A model generated the notes under the pieces. It was not told the origin of the DNA and did not search any database. It saw only the letters and a list, made by a program, of their open reading frames with translations. Shown one piece after another: positions 56,574 through 64,000 of a DNA stretch of 64,000 nt (positions are counted from its first letter, which is position 1; each line of letters opens with the position of its first letter). This DNA is from Bradyrhizobium sp. AUGA SZCCT0283 (lineage in GTDB: Bacteria > Pseudomonadota > Alphaproteobacteria > Rhizobiales > Xanthobacteraceae). The position numbers and the translations under genes are program-made. The stretch lies in assembly GCF_018130385.1 (NCBI RefSeq), contig NZ_JAFCLU010000001.1:664434-728433 (forward strand). Direction: 5' to 3'.

Positions 56574-59531
56574 ATGTCTCGCCAGGACGCGAATGCAGCA
56601 TTTGCCCTCTCCTCTTTTTTGCAGGGCACCAACGCCACCTACATCGACGACCTCTACGCCCGCTACGAGCAAGACCCCGCGTCGGTCGACGCCGAATGGC
56701 AGGAATTCTTCAAGAGCCTGAAAGACACCCCGGCCGACGTCCAGAAGAACGCCGAGGGACCCTCTTGGGGCCGCGACAACTGGCCACTCACCCCGCGCGA
56801 CGAACTGACCTCGGCGCTGGACGGCAACTGGATCACCGTCGAGAAGGCGGTCGGCGCCAAGCTTGCCGCCAAGGTGCAGGCCAAGGGCGCCGAGCTGTCG
56901 GCCGCCGACATCAACCAGGCGACCCGCGATTCGGTCCGCGCCTTGATGCTGATCCGCGCCTACCGCATGCGCGGTCATTTCCACGCCAAGCTCGATCCGC
57001 TCGGCATCGAGGCGCAGCGCGATCGCGAAGAGCTCGATCCGCGCACCTATGGCTTCACCGAAGCCGATTTTGACCGCAAGATCTTCCTCGACCACGTGCT
57101 CGGCCTCGAATACGGCACGCTTCGCGAAATCGTCGCGATCTGCGAGCGCACCTATTGCCAGACGCTCGGCGTCGAGTTCATGCACATCTCCAACGCTGCG
57201 CAGAAGGCCTGGATCCAGGAACGCATCGAGGGTCCGGACAAGGAGATCAGTTTCACCCGCGAGGGACGCCGCGCGATCCTCAACAAGCTGGTCGAAGCCG
57301 AGGGTTTTGAAAAGTTCTGCGATCTCAAGTTCACGGGCACCAAGCGCTTCGGCCTCGACGGCGGTGAATCGCTGATTCCGGCGCTGGAGCAGATCATCAA
57401 GCGCGGCGGCAATCTCGGCGTGAAGGAGATCGTGCTCGGCATGCCGCATCGCGGCCGCCTCAACGTGCTGACCCAGGTGATGGGCAAGCCGCACCGCGCG
57501 CTGTTTCATGAATTCAAGGGCGGCTCCGCCAACCCGGACGCGGTCGAAGGCTCCGGCGACGTCAAATACCATTTGGGCGCATCAAGCGACCGCGAGTTCG
57601 ACAACAATAGGATCCATCTGTCGCTGACCGCGAACCCGTCGCATCTGGAAATCGTCGATCCCGTCGTGCTCGGCAAGGTGCGCGCCAAGCAGGACCAGCA
57701 CGGCGATCCGCCGGACATGCGTATTTCCGTTCTGCCGCTCTTGATGCACGGCGACGCGGCGTTCGCGGGTCAGGGCGTGGTGGCGGAATGCTTCGGCCTG
57801 TCCGACCTGAAGGGTTACCGCACCGGCGGCTCGGTGCATTTCATCGTCAACAACCAGATCGGCTTCACCACCTATCCGCGCTACTCGCGCTCCTCGCCCT
57901 ATCCGTCCGACGTGGCGAAGATGATCGACGCGCCGATCTTCCACGTGAATGGCGACGATCCGGAGGCGGTGGTGTTCGCGGCCAAGGTCGCGATCGAATT
58001 CCGGCAGAAATTCCACAAGCCTGTCGTCATCGACATGTTCTGCTATCGCCGCCATGGCCACAACGAGGGCGACGAGCCCGCGTTCACCCAGCCGGTAATG
58101 TACAAGCGCATTGCCTCGCACCCGTCCACGCTGGAGATCTACGCCAGGCGGCTGATCGCCGACGGCGTGATGACCGAGGGCGAGGTCGAGAAGGCCAAGG
58201 CCGACTGGCGCGCGCGGCTCGATGCCGAGCTCGAGGCGGGTTCCGGCTACAAGCCCAACAAGGCCGACTGGCTCGACGGTAAGTGGGCGGGCTTCAAGTC
58301 AGCCGATCAGGAAGAGGATGCCCGCCGCGGCGTCACCGGCGTCGACATCAACGTCCTCAAGGATATCGGCCGCAAGATCACCAAGGTGCCGGACGGTTTC
58401 CGGGTTCACCGCACCATTCAGCGTTTTCTGGAAAACCGTGCCAAAGCCATCGACAACGGCGTCGGCATCGACTGGGCGACCGGCGAGGCGCTGGCGTTCT
58501 GCACGCTGCTGCAGGAAGGCCATCACGTCCGGCTGTCGGGACAGGATTCCGAGCGCGGCACCTTCTCGCAGCGCCATTCGGTGCTGATCGACCAGGAAGC
58601 CGAGAGCCGTTACACGCCGTTCAACCATCTCGGCCACGACCAGGGCCATTACGAGGTCATCAACTCGCTGCTGTCCGAAGAGGCGGTGCTCGGCTTCGAA
58701 TACGGCTACTCACTGGCCGAGCCGAAGGCGCTGGCGATGTGGGAAGCGCAGTTCGGCGACTTCGCCAACGGCGCCCAGGTTCTGTTCGACCAGTTCATCT
58801 CGTCGGGCGAGCGCAAATGGCTGCGCATGTCCGGCCTCGTCTGCCTGCTGCCGCATGGTTATGAAGGGCAGGGGCCGGAGCACTCCTCGGCGCGGCTCGA
58901 GCGTTTCCTGCAGATGTGCGCCGAAGACAACATGCAGGTGGTGTATCCCACCACGCCGGCGAATTACTTCCACGTGCTGCGGCGCCAGCTGCATCGCGAA
59001 ATCCGCAAGCCCCTGATCATGATGACGCCGAAGTCGCTGTTGCGGCACAAGCGCGCGGTCTCGCGGCTCGACGAACTGGGGGCGGACACCACCTTCCACC
59101 GCATCCTGTACGATGACGCCCAGATGCTGCCCGACGAGAAGATCAAGCTCGCGCCGGATGACAAGATCCGCCGCGTCGTGCTGTGCTCGGGCAAGGTCTA
59201 TTACGATCTTTACGAGGAGCGCGAGAAGCGCGGCATCGACGACATCTACATCATGCGCGTCGAGCAGCTCTATCCGGTGCCGCTCAAGGCGCTGGTGCAG
59301 GAGCTCATTCGCTTCAAGAACGCCGAAGTGGTCTGGTGCCAGGAAGAGCCGCGCAACATGGGCGCGTGGCACTTCATCGAGCCCTATCTCGAATGGGTGC
59401 TGAACCAGATCCATGCGCCGAACCGGCGTCCGCGTTACGCGGGCCGCGCCGCGTCGGCCGCAACCGCCACCGGTTTGATGTCGAAGCATCTGGCGCAGCT
59501 CAAGGCGATGCTGGATGAGGCGCTGAACTAG
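56574..59531 (+). CDS. sucA: 2-oxoglutarate dehydrogenase E1 component
   Basis: A 985-residue thiamine-diphosphate decarboxylase of the 2-oxoglutarate dehydrogenase complex. It has the N-terminal E2-binding segment NATYIDDLYARYEQDP, GMPHRGRLNVLTQVMGKPHRA, the ThDP motif region VNGDDPEAVVFAAKVAIEFR to FCYRRHGHNEGDEP, GQDSERGTFSQRHSVLID and HGYEGQGPEHSSARLERFLQ. Full length. It feeds SucB and LpdA encoded downstream. Confidence 0.98.
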   Translation: MSRQDANAAFALSSFLQGTNATYIDDLYARYEQDPASVDAEWQEFFKSLKDTPADVQKNAEGPSWGRDNWPLTPRDELTSALDGNWITVEKAVGAKLAAKVQAKGAELSAADINQATRDSVRALMLIRAYRMRGHFHAKLDPLGIEAQRDREELDPRTYGFTEADFDRKIFLDHVLGLEYGTLREIVAICERTYCQTLGVEFMHISNAAQKAWIQERIEGPDKEISFTREGRRAILNKLVEAEGFEKFCDLKFTGTKRFGLDGGESLIPALEQIIKRGGNLGVKEIVLGMPHRGRLNVLTQVMGKPHRALFHEFKGGSANPDAVEGSGDVKYHLGASSDREFDNNRIHLSLTANPSHLEIVDPVVLGKVRAKQDQHGDPPDMRISVLPLLMHGDAAFAGQGVVAECFGLSDLKGYRTGGSVHFIVNNQIGFTTYPRYSRSSPYPSDVAKMIDAPIFHVNGDDPEAVVFAAKVAIEFRQKFHKPVVIDMFCYRRHGHNEGDEPAFTQPVMYKRIASHPSTLEIYARRLIADGVMTEGEVEKAKADWRARLDAELEAGSGYKPNKADWLDGKWAGFKSADQEEDARRGVTGVDINVLKDIGRKITKVPDGFRVHRTIQRFLENRAKAIDNGVGIDWATGEALAFCTLLQEGHHVRLSGQDSERGTFSQRHSVLIDQEAESRYTPFNHLGHDQGHYEVINSLLSEEAVLGFEYGYSLAEPKALAMWEAQFGDFANGAQVLFDQFISSGERKWLRMSGLVCLLPHGYEGQGPEHSSARLERFLQMCAEDNMQVVYPTTPANYFHVLRRQLHREIRKPLIMMTPKSLLRHKRAVSRLDELGADTTFHRILYDDAQMLPDEKIKLAPDDKIRRVVLCSGKVYYDLYEEREKRGIDDIYIMRVEQLYPVPLKALVQELIRFKNAEVVWCQEEPRNMGAWHFIEPYLEWVLNQIHAPNRRPRYAGRAASAATATGLMSKHLAQLKAMLDEALN

Positions 59532-59543
59532 GATTTGTTCACG

Positions 59544-59702
59544 TCGTCATGCCCGGGCAAAAGGCGCGAAGCGCCGCTTTCGCGCCAGATGTCCCGGGCA
59601 TCCACGTCTTGTTTTTGAAAATTGACTTAAGGCGTGGATGGCCGGGCGCAGACAAGTATACGTAGTCTGCGAAAATGCAGACTACTACGCCCGGCCATGA
59701 CG
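59544..59702. repeat. long palindromic repeat in the sucA-sucB gap
   Basis: Outer arms CGTCATGCCCGGGC (from 59545) and GCCCGGCCATGACG (to 59702) enclose inner pairs, including GCATCCACG/CGTGGATGG and CGTAGTCTGC-GAAAAT-GCAGACTACTACG. The 159-bp element fills most of the gap and ends 17 bp before sucB, so it is transcribed if sucAB is one unit. Confidence 0.85.
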
Positions 59703-59719
59703 CAAAGAGGAAAAATACC

Positions 59720-60955
59720 ATGACTGAAATTCGTGTTCCGACGCTCGGCGAGTCCGTGACGGAAGCCACCATCGGCCGCTGGTTCAAGAAGGCCGGCGAC
59801 GCCGTCGCGGTGGACGAGCCGCTGGTCGAGCTCGAGACCGACAAGGTCACCATCGAAGTGCCGGCGCCGTCCGCCGGTGTGCTCGGCGAGATCGCGGCCA
59901 AGGACGGCGAGACCGTCGCCGTCGGCGCGCTGCTCGGGCAGATCAACGAAGGTGCAGCCGGTGGCGCCAAGTCGGTCGCGCCCGCCAGGGCCGCCGCCCC
60001 GGCTGCAGCGCCCGCCGCCGCGCCTGCTGCGGCCCTGAAGGCTGCGGTATCCGATGCGCCGCTGGCGCCGTCGGTTCGAAAACTCTCCACGGAGAGCGGC
60101 ATCGATGCCGCGACCGTTCCGGGCTCCGGCAAGGACGGCCGCGTCACCAAGGGCGACATGCTGGCCGCAATCGAGAAGGCGGCTTCCGCGCCGACCCCGA
60201 TCAATCAGCCGGCCGCTTCGGTGCAGGTGCGGGCGCCTTCGCCGGCCGACGATGCGGCTCGCGAGGAGCGCGTGAAGATGACGCGGCTGCGCCAGACCAT
60301 CGCGCGGCGGCTGAAGGACGTGCAGAACACGGCGGCGATGCTGACGACCTTCAACGAGGTCGACATGACCCACATCATGGCGATGCGCGCGCAATACAAG
60401 GACGTGTTCGAGAAGAAGCATGGCTCAAAGCTCGGCTTCATGGGCTTTTTCACCAAGGCCGTCGTGCAGGCGCTGAAGGACATCCCGGCGGTGAATGCCG
60501 AGATCGACGGCACCGATTTGATCTACAAGAACTACTACCACGTCGGCGTCGCCGTCGGCACCGACAAGGGCCTGGTCGTGCCTGTGGTGCGCGACTGCGA
60601 CCACAAGTCGATCTCCGACATCGAAAAGTCGATCGCCGATTTCGGCCGCCGCGCCCGCGATGGCCAGCTCAAGATCGACGAGATGCAGGGCGGCACCTTC
60701 ACCATCACCAACGGCGGCATCTACGGCTCGCTGATGTCGACGCCGATCCTGAACGCGCCGCAGTCCGGCATCCTCGGCATGCACAAGATCCAGGAGCGGC
60801 CGATGGTGGTCGGCGGCAAGATCGAGGTCCGTCCGATGATGTATCTGGCGCTGTCCTACGATCACCGCGTGATCGACGGCAAGGAAGCGGTGACCTTCCT
60901 GGTTCGCGTCAAGGAAAGCCTGGAAGACCCGGCGCGGCTGGTGCTGGATCTCTGA
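59720..60955 (+). CDS. sucB: dihydrolipoyllysine-residue succinyltransferase (E2)
   Basis: A 411-residue E2 core of the 2-oxoglutarate dehydrogenase complex. The lipoyl lysine K42 is in [16 protein letters not shown]. An Ala/Pro linker (about 88-112) precedes the peripheral-subunit-binding domain ([21 protein letters not shown]), and the catalytic domain ends with H382-R-V-I-D386-G in [11 protein letters not shown]. The start at 59720 ([11 protein letters not shown]) is the family start. Confidence 0.98.
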   Translation: MTEIRVPTLGESVTEATIGRWFKKAGDAVAVDEPLVELETDKVTIEVPAPSAGVLGEIAAKDGETVAVGALLGQINEGAAGGAKSVAPARAAAPAAAPAAAPAAALKAAVSDAPLAPSVRKLSTESGIDAATVPGSGKDGRVTKGDMLAAIEKAASAPTPINQPAASVQVRAPSPADDAAREERVKMTRLRQTIARRLKDVQNTAAMLTTFNEVDMTHIMAMRAQYKDVFEKKHGSKLGFMGFFTKAVVQALKDIPAVNAEIDGTDLIYKNYYHVGVAVGTDKGLVVPVVRDCDHKSISDIEKSIADFGRRARDGQLKIDEMQGGTFTITNGGIYGSLMSTPILNAPQSGILGMHKIQERPMVVGGKIEVRPMMYLALSYDHRVIDGKEAVTFLVRVKESLEDPARLVLDL

Positions 60956-61033
60956 CATATCACGCTAGCTGACGCCGGCGCCCAAGCCGGTATCGCGAGC
61001 ATGGATCGATGCGCGTTGATTGTGGGGGCTGAT

Positions 61034-61780
61034 GTGACGGACAAGGTTGTTGTGATCACCGGCGGCAGCCGCGGCATCGGCCGCGCCACCGCGCTCGCTG
61101 CCGCCGCGCGCGGCTTTCGCGTCGTGGTCGGCTATGCCAGCAATCAGGCGGCGGCGAAGGAAGTCGTCGCCTCGATCGAGCGCAAGAACGGCAAGGCCAT
61201 TGCGGTGAAATGCGATGTCGGCAGCGAGGCGGACATTCTAGCGCTGTTTGCCGCCGCGGATGAATTCGGCACGCTCGGTGCGCTCGTCAACAATGCCGGC
61301 ATCGTCGGGCCCTCGGCGCGCGTCGAGGACATGTCGGCCGAGCGTATCCAGCGCATGATGGCCGTCAACGTCACCGGCAGCATCCTGTGCGCGCGCGAGG
61401 CGGTGAAGCGGATGTCGACCCGCAAGGGCGGCGAGGGCGGCGTCATCGTCAATCTTTCCTCGGTCGCGGCGAAACTCGGTTCGCCCAACACGTATGTCGA
61501 TTATGCGGCTTCCAAGGGCGCGGTGGATTCCTTCACCGTCGGCCTCGGCCATGAAGTCGCCGGCGAGGGCATTCGGGTCGCCGCGATCCGGCCCGGGCTG
61601 ATCGATACCGAGATTCATGCTTCCGGCGGCGAGCCCGATCGCGCACACCGGCTGGCGCACATGGTGCCAATGCAACGTGTCGGCACCGCGGATGAAATCG
61701 CCAACGCCATCGTCTGGCTGATGTCGGATGAGGCGTCCTACGTCACCAGCGCCATCCTCGACGTATCGGGCGGGCGGTAA
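61034..61780 (+). CDS. SDR family oxidoreductase between sucB and lpdA
   Basis: A 248-residue classical SDR with TGGSRGIG at residues 9-16, NNAG near 86, Ser143 and Y157-x3-K161 (YAASK). [21 protein letters not shown] and the C-terminal ILDVSGGR resemble sugar or 3-oxoacyl-reductase-like SDRs (glucose dehydrogenase group). I chose the GTG at 61034, preceded by TGGGGG; an ATG at 61001 would add 11 residues. It lies within the suc-lpd cluster, but its substrate is unknown. Confidence 0.87.
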   Translation: MTDKVVVITGGSRGIGRATALAAAARGFRVVVGYASNQAAAKEVVASIERKNGKAIAVKCDVGSEADILALFAAADEFGTLGALVNNAGIVGPSARVEDMSAERIQRMMAVNVTGSILCAREAVKRMSTRKGGEGGVIVNLSSVAAKLGSPNTYVDYAASKGAVDSFTVGLGHEVAGEGIRVAAIRPGLIDTEIHASGGEPDRAHRLAHMVPMQRVGTADEIANAIVWLMSDEASYVTSAILDVSGGR

Positions 61781-61815
61781 TACCTGACATTTTTCCCAGC
61801 TACAGGACTTCGATC

Positions 61816-63219
61816 ATGGCTTCCTACGATCTCGTCGTCATCGGCACCGGCCCGGGCGGATATGTCTGCGCGGTCCGCGCGGCGCAACTCGGCATGAAGG
61901 TCGCCGTGGTCGAGAAGAACGCGACGCTTGGCGGCACCTGCCTCAATGTCGGCTGCATGCCGTCGAAGGCGCTGCTGCATGCCTCCGAAACGTTCGAGGA
62001 AGCCGCACACTCCTTTGCGAAAATGGGCGTCAGCATTTCCGCGCCGAAACTCGATCTGCCATCGATGATGAAGTTCAAGCAGCAGGGCATCGACGGCAAC
62101 GTCAAGGGCGTCGAGTTTCTGATGAAGAAGAACAAGATCGACGTGATCAGCGGCAAGGGCAAGATCCTCGGCGCCGGCAAGGTTCAGGTCACGGGCGGCG
62201 ACGGCAAGGCGCAGACGGTCGAGACCAGGAACATCGTCATCGCCACCGGCTCGGATATCGCGCGGCTGAAGGGCGTCGAAATCGACGAGAAGCGCGTCGT
62301 GTCGTCGACCGGCGCGTTGTCGCTGGAAAAAGTGCCGGAAAAAATGCTGATCATCGGCGCCGGTGTGATCGGCCTCGAACTTGGCTCGGTGTGGCGCCGG
62401 CTGGGAGCGGAGGTCATGGTCGTCGAATTCCTCGACCGCATCCTGCCCGGCATGGACGGCGAAGTGGCGAAACAATTTCAGCGCATGCTCGAAAAGCAGG
62501 GCTTTGCGTTCAAACTCGGCGCCAAGGTCACTGGCGTCGATACGTCGGGCAAGATGCTGAAGGCCAGTGTCGAACCGGCAGCCGGTGGACCGGCAGAGAC
62601 GCTCGAAACCGACGTGGTGCTGGTCTGTATCGGTCGCGTGCCCTACACCGAAGGGCTCGGGCTCAAGGAAGCCGGTATCGCGCTCGACAATCGCGGGCGC
62701 GTGCAGATCGACGCGCATTTCGCAACCAGCGTGAAGGGCGTCTATGCGATCGGCGACGTGGTGGCGGGGCCGATGCTGGCGCACAAGGCCGAGGATGAAG
62801 GCGTCGCCTGCGCTGAAATTATCGCGGGCCAGGCGGGCCACGTGAACTACGATGTTATTCCAGGCGTCGTGTATACCACGCCGGAAGTGTCATCAGTCGG
62901 CAAGACCGAGGAAGAGCTGAAGCAGGCGGGCGTGGCCTATACCTCCGGCAAATTCCCGTTCACCGCCAACGGCCGTTCCAAGGTCAACCAGACCACTGAC
63001 GGTTTCGTGAAGATTCTCGCAGATGCGAAGACAGATCGCGTGCTTGGCGTGCACATCATCGGCCGCGAAGCCGGCGAAATGATCCACGAAGCCTGCGTAC
63101 TGATGGAATTTGGGGGCTCTGCCGAAGATCTGGCGCGCACGTGCCATGCCCACCCGACCCGGTCGGAAGCGATCAAGGAGGCCGCGCTTGCGGTCGGCAA
63201 ACGCGCCATCCATATGTGA
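61816..63219 (+). CDS. lpdA: dihydrolipoyl dehydrogenase (E3)
   Basis: A 467-residue flavoprotein disulfide reductase that reoxidises the lipoyl arm. The FAD motif [16 protein letters not shown] is followed by the redox pair C42-x4-C47 in [13 protein letters not shown], the NAD motif [19 protein letters not shown], and the C-terminal [15 protein letters not shown] with the catalytic His-Glu. It completes the complex encoded by sucAB. Confidence 0.98.
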   Translation: MASYDLVVIGTGPGGYVCAVRAAQLGMKVAVVEKNATLGGTCLNVGCMPSKALLHASETFEEAAHSFAKMGVSISAPKLDLPSMMKFKQQGIDGNVKGVEFLMKKNKIDVISGKGKILGAGKVQVTGGDGKAQTVETRNIVIATGSDIARLKGVEIDEKRVVSSTGALSLEKVPEKMLIIGAGVIGLELGSVWRRLGAEVMVVEFLDRILPGMDGEVAKQFQRMLEKQGFAFKLGAKVTGVDTSGKMLKASVEPAAGGPAETLETDVVLVCIGRVPYTEGLGLKEAGIALDNRGRVQIDAHFATSVKGVYAIGDVVAGPMLAHKAEDEGVACAEIIAGQAGHVNYDVIPGVVYTTPEVSSVGKTEEELKQAGVAYTSGKFPFTANGRSKVNQTTDGFVKILADAKTDRVLGVHIIGREAGEMIHEACVLMEFGGSAEDLARTCHAHPTRSEAIKEAALAVGKRAIHM

Positions 63220-63240
63220 TCCACATCCGGAACATACCGG

Positions 63241-63346
63241 GTAGAGCGTGATTGAAGAAGCAGGTATCCGGTTTCTCGAAAAGATCATGCTTTGAACGAA
63301 GAAAAAGAGCGGAGCGACCAATCAATGGACGTCATTCCGCTCTAGA
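63241..63346. repeat. AGAGCG...CGCTCT palindromic region with GATCATGC core
   Basis: The gap lpdA-63358 holds GTAGAGCGTGATTGAAG, then ATCCGGTTTCTCGAAAAGATCATGC, and finally an inverted pair AGAGCGGAGCGAC / GTCATTCCGCTCT (63308-63346). The middle resembles the elements at 34655 and 44102. Confidence 0.7.
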
Positions 63347-63357
63347 GATGATGATCG

Positions 63358-63888
63358 ATGATGCGCCGCCTGTTACAGCCGTTCTGGGTCCTGCTTGCGG
63401 TCATCTTCCTGATCGAAGCCTGGCTGTGGGATCATCTCGAGCCGATCGTCGAGCGCATCGTCGCGCTGATCCCGCTGCGCGCATTCAAGCAATGGCTGTC
63501 CGAGCGCGTCGATGCGCTGTCGCCGGCGATGACGCTGATCGTGTTCGCCGTGCCGGTGATCCCGCTGTTTCCGCTCAAGCTGGTCGGTCTCTGGCTGCTG
63601 GCGCATGAGTATTGGCTGAGCGCCGTCACCGTCATCGTGCTCGGGAAATTCGTCGGCGTCGGCGTCACCGCCTTCATCTTCGACGTGACGCGCACGAAGC
63701 TCCTGCAGATGGCGTGGTTCAAGAAGACCTATGAATTCATCATGGCGATGCGCGCCAAGGCGGCGGCCCTGGTCCAGCCGATCAAGCTGCGCATCCGGGA
63801 AATCCTGCGTGGCGGCGGCGACGGCTGGTCATCGCGCACGCTGCGGCTGATCCAGCGCTTTCGCAAGAGCGTGCACGAGGCGCGCTGA
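63358..63888 (+). CDS. membrane protein, unknown function
   Basis: A 176-residue protein with an N-terminal helix (LLQPFWVLLAVIFLIEAWLW), two further hydrophobic segments (PAMTLIVFAVPVIPLFPLKLVGLWLL and SAVTVIVLGKFVGVGVTAFIF) and a basic C-terminal tail (LRLIQRFRKSVHEAR). I do not recognise a named family. ATGs at 63358 and 63361 are both possible starts. A 9-bp hairpin follows. Confidence 0.75.
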   Translation: MMRRLLQPFWVLLAVIFLIEAWLWDHLEPIVERIVALIPLRAFKQWLSERVDALSPAMTLIVFAVPVIPLFPLKLVGLWLLAHEYWLSAVTVIVLGKFVGVGVTAFIFDVTRTKLLQMAWFKKTYEFIMAMRAKAAALVQPIKLRIREILRGGGDGWSSRTLRLIQRFRKSVHEAR

Positions 63889-63902
63889 CGCTTCCCGCTG
63901 TC

Positions 63903-63925
63903 GTCGCCCGGCTTGACCGGGCGAC
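63903..63925 (+). terminator. hairpin after the 63358 gene
   Basis: Perfect 9-bp stem GTCGCCCGG/CCGGGCGAC with a 5-nt loop 15 nt after the stop. There is no T-run, so terminator function is uncertain. Confidence 0.5.
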
Positions 63926-63975
63926 CCAGGGCGGATTCAACCGGTCGTCGCAACACTTCAGCCAAGGAGGTTGCG

Positions 63976-64000
63976 ATGAATGGATACGGACAAGATTCGG
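63976..64000 (+). CDS. start of a further gene, cut by the window edge
   Basis: ATG at 63976 lies 6 nt after a strong AAGGAGG Shine-Dalgarno and opens a frame MNGYGQDS running off the window. Too short to identify. Confidence 0.5.

Overview
The window looks like a chromosomal segment of a Bradyrhizobium-type alphaproteobacterium (family Nitrobacteraceae). Grounds: high GC with long open antisense frames, rhizobial gene orders (ffh-rpsP-rimM-trmD-rplS-leuC; mdh-sucCD-sucAB-lpdA; ccmABCDG beside acnA; dapF-mtaB-ftsY-yciB), alphaproteobacterial families such as DUF2794, and many copies of the palindromic intergenic repeats common in Bradyrhizobium. The genus is inferred from sequence features; no search was run. 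I see no tRNA, rRNA, CRISPR array, insertion sequence or prophage.

Layout. 1-1361: succinate dehydrogenase genes on the minus strand (sdhA cut by the window edge, sdhD, sdhC). 1593-9190: a decayed LysR fragment, a TauE/SafE permease, malonyl-CoA synthetase divergent from a short-chain dehydrogenase, a secreted fasciclin protein, a membrane cytochrome b with a Tat/lipoprotein molybdopterin oxidoreductase, and an MFS transporter. 9284-18338: a DMT transporter, leuB, asd, carbonic anhydrase, a CitE-like lyase, cytochrome c, DUF6455, a glycosyltransferase and leuD. 18438-21329: a zincin metallopeptidase and a run of small secreted low-complexity proteins. 21429-27061: leuC, then the translation/secretion block rplS-trmD-rimM-rpsP-ffh. 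27420-35760: MBL-fold, SIMPL and GyrI-like proteins, dapF, mtaB, a broken 2H phosphoesterase, an RluA-type pseudouridine synthase, ftsY, yciB and a ComEA-like protein. 35914-42774: an MBL-fold protein, ccmG-D-C-B-A, and divergent acnA. 42933-52487: DUF1223, a candidate ncRNA, DUF2794, GNAT, Bax inhibitor-1, an ABC exporter, arylesterase, thpR and zapE. 52737-64000: the TCA block mdh-sucC-(DUF1579)-sucD-sucA-sucB-(SDR)-lpdA, a small membrane protein and the start of another gene.

Much of the window is central metabolism. The TCA cycle is represented by sdh, acnA, mdh and the complete 2-oxoglutarate dehydrogenase and succinyl-CoA synthetase sets. Leucine synthesis (leuB, leuC, leuD) is split over three loci. 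asd and dapF serve the aspartate/diaminopimelate branch. SRP targeting is represented by both GTPases, ffh and ftsY. Cytochrome c maturation is present in part (ccmABCDG; no ccmE, F or H here).

The less ordinary items are: an Irr/ICE-like palindrome plus a tandem repeat between ccmA and acnA; a minus-strand structured RNA candidate with an intrinsic terminator at 43801-43924; a GntR-like operator before sucC; two recent-looking pseudogenes (LysR and a 2H phosphoesterase), each explained by one frameshift; a DUF1579-like gene between sucC and sucD; four tandem secreted low-complexity proteins, two of which share a mature N-terminal motif; and at least four families of palindromic repeats, some inside operons.
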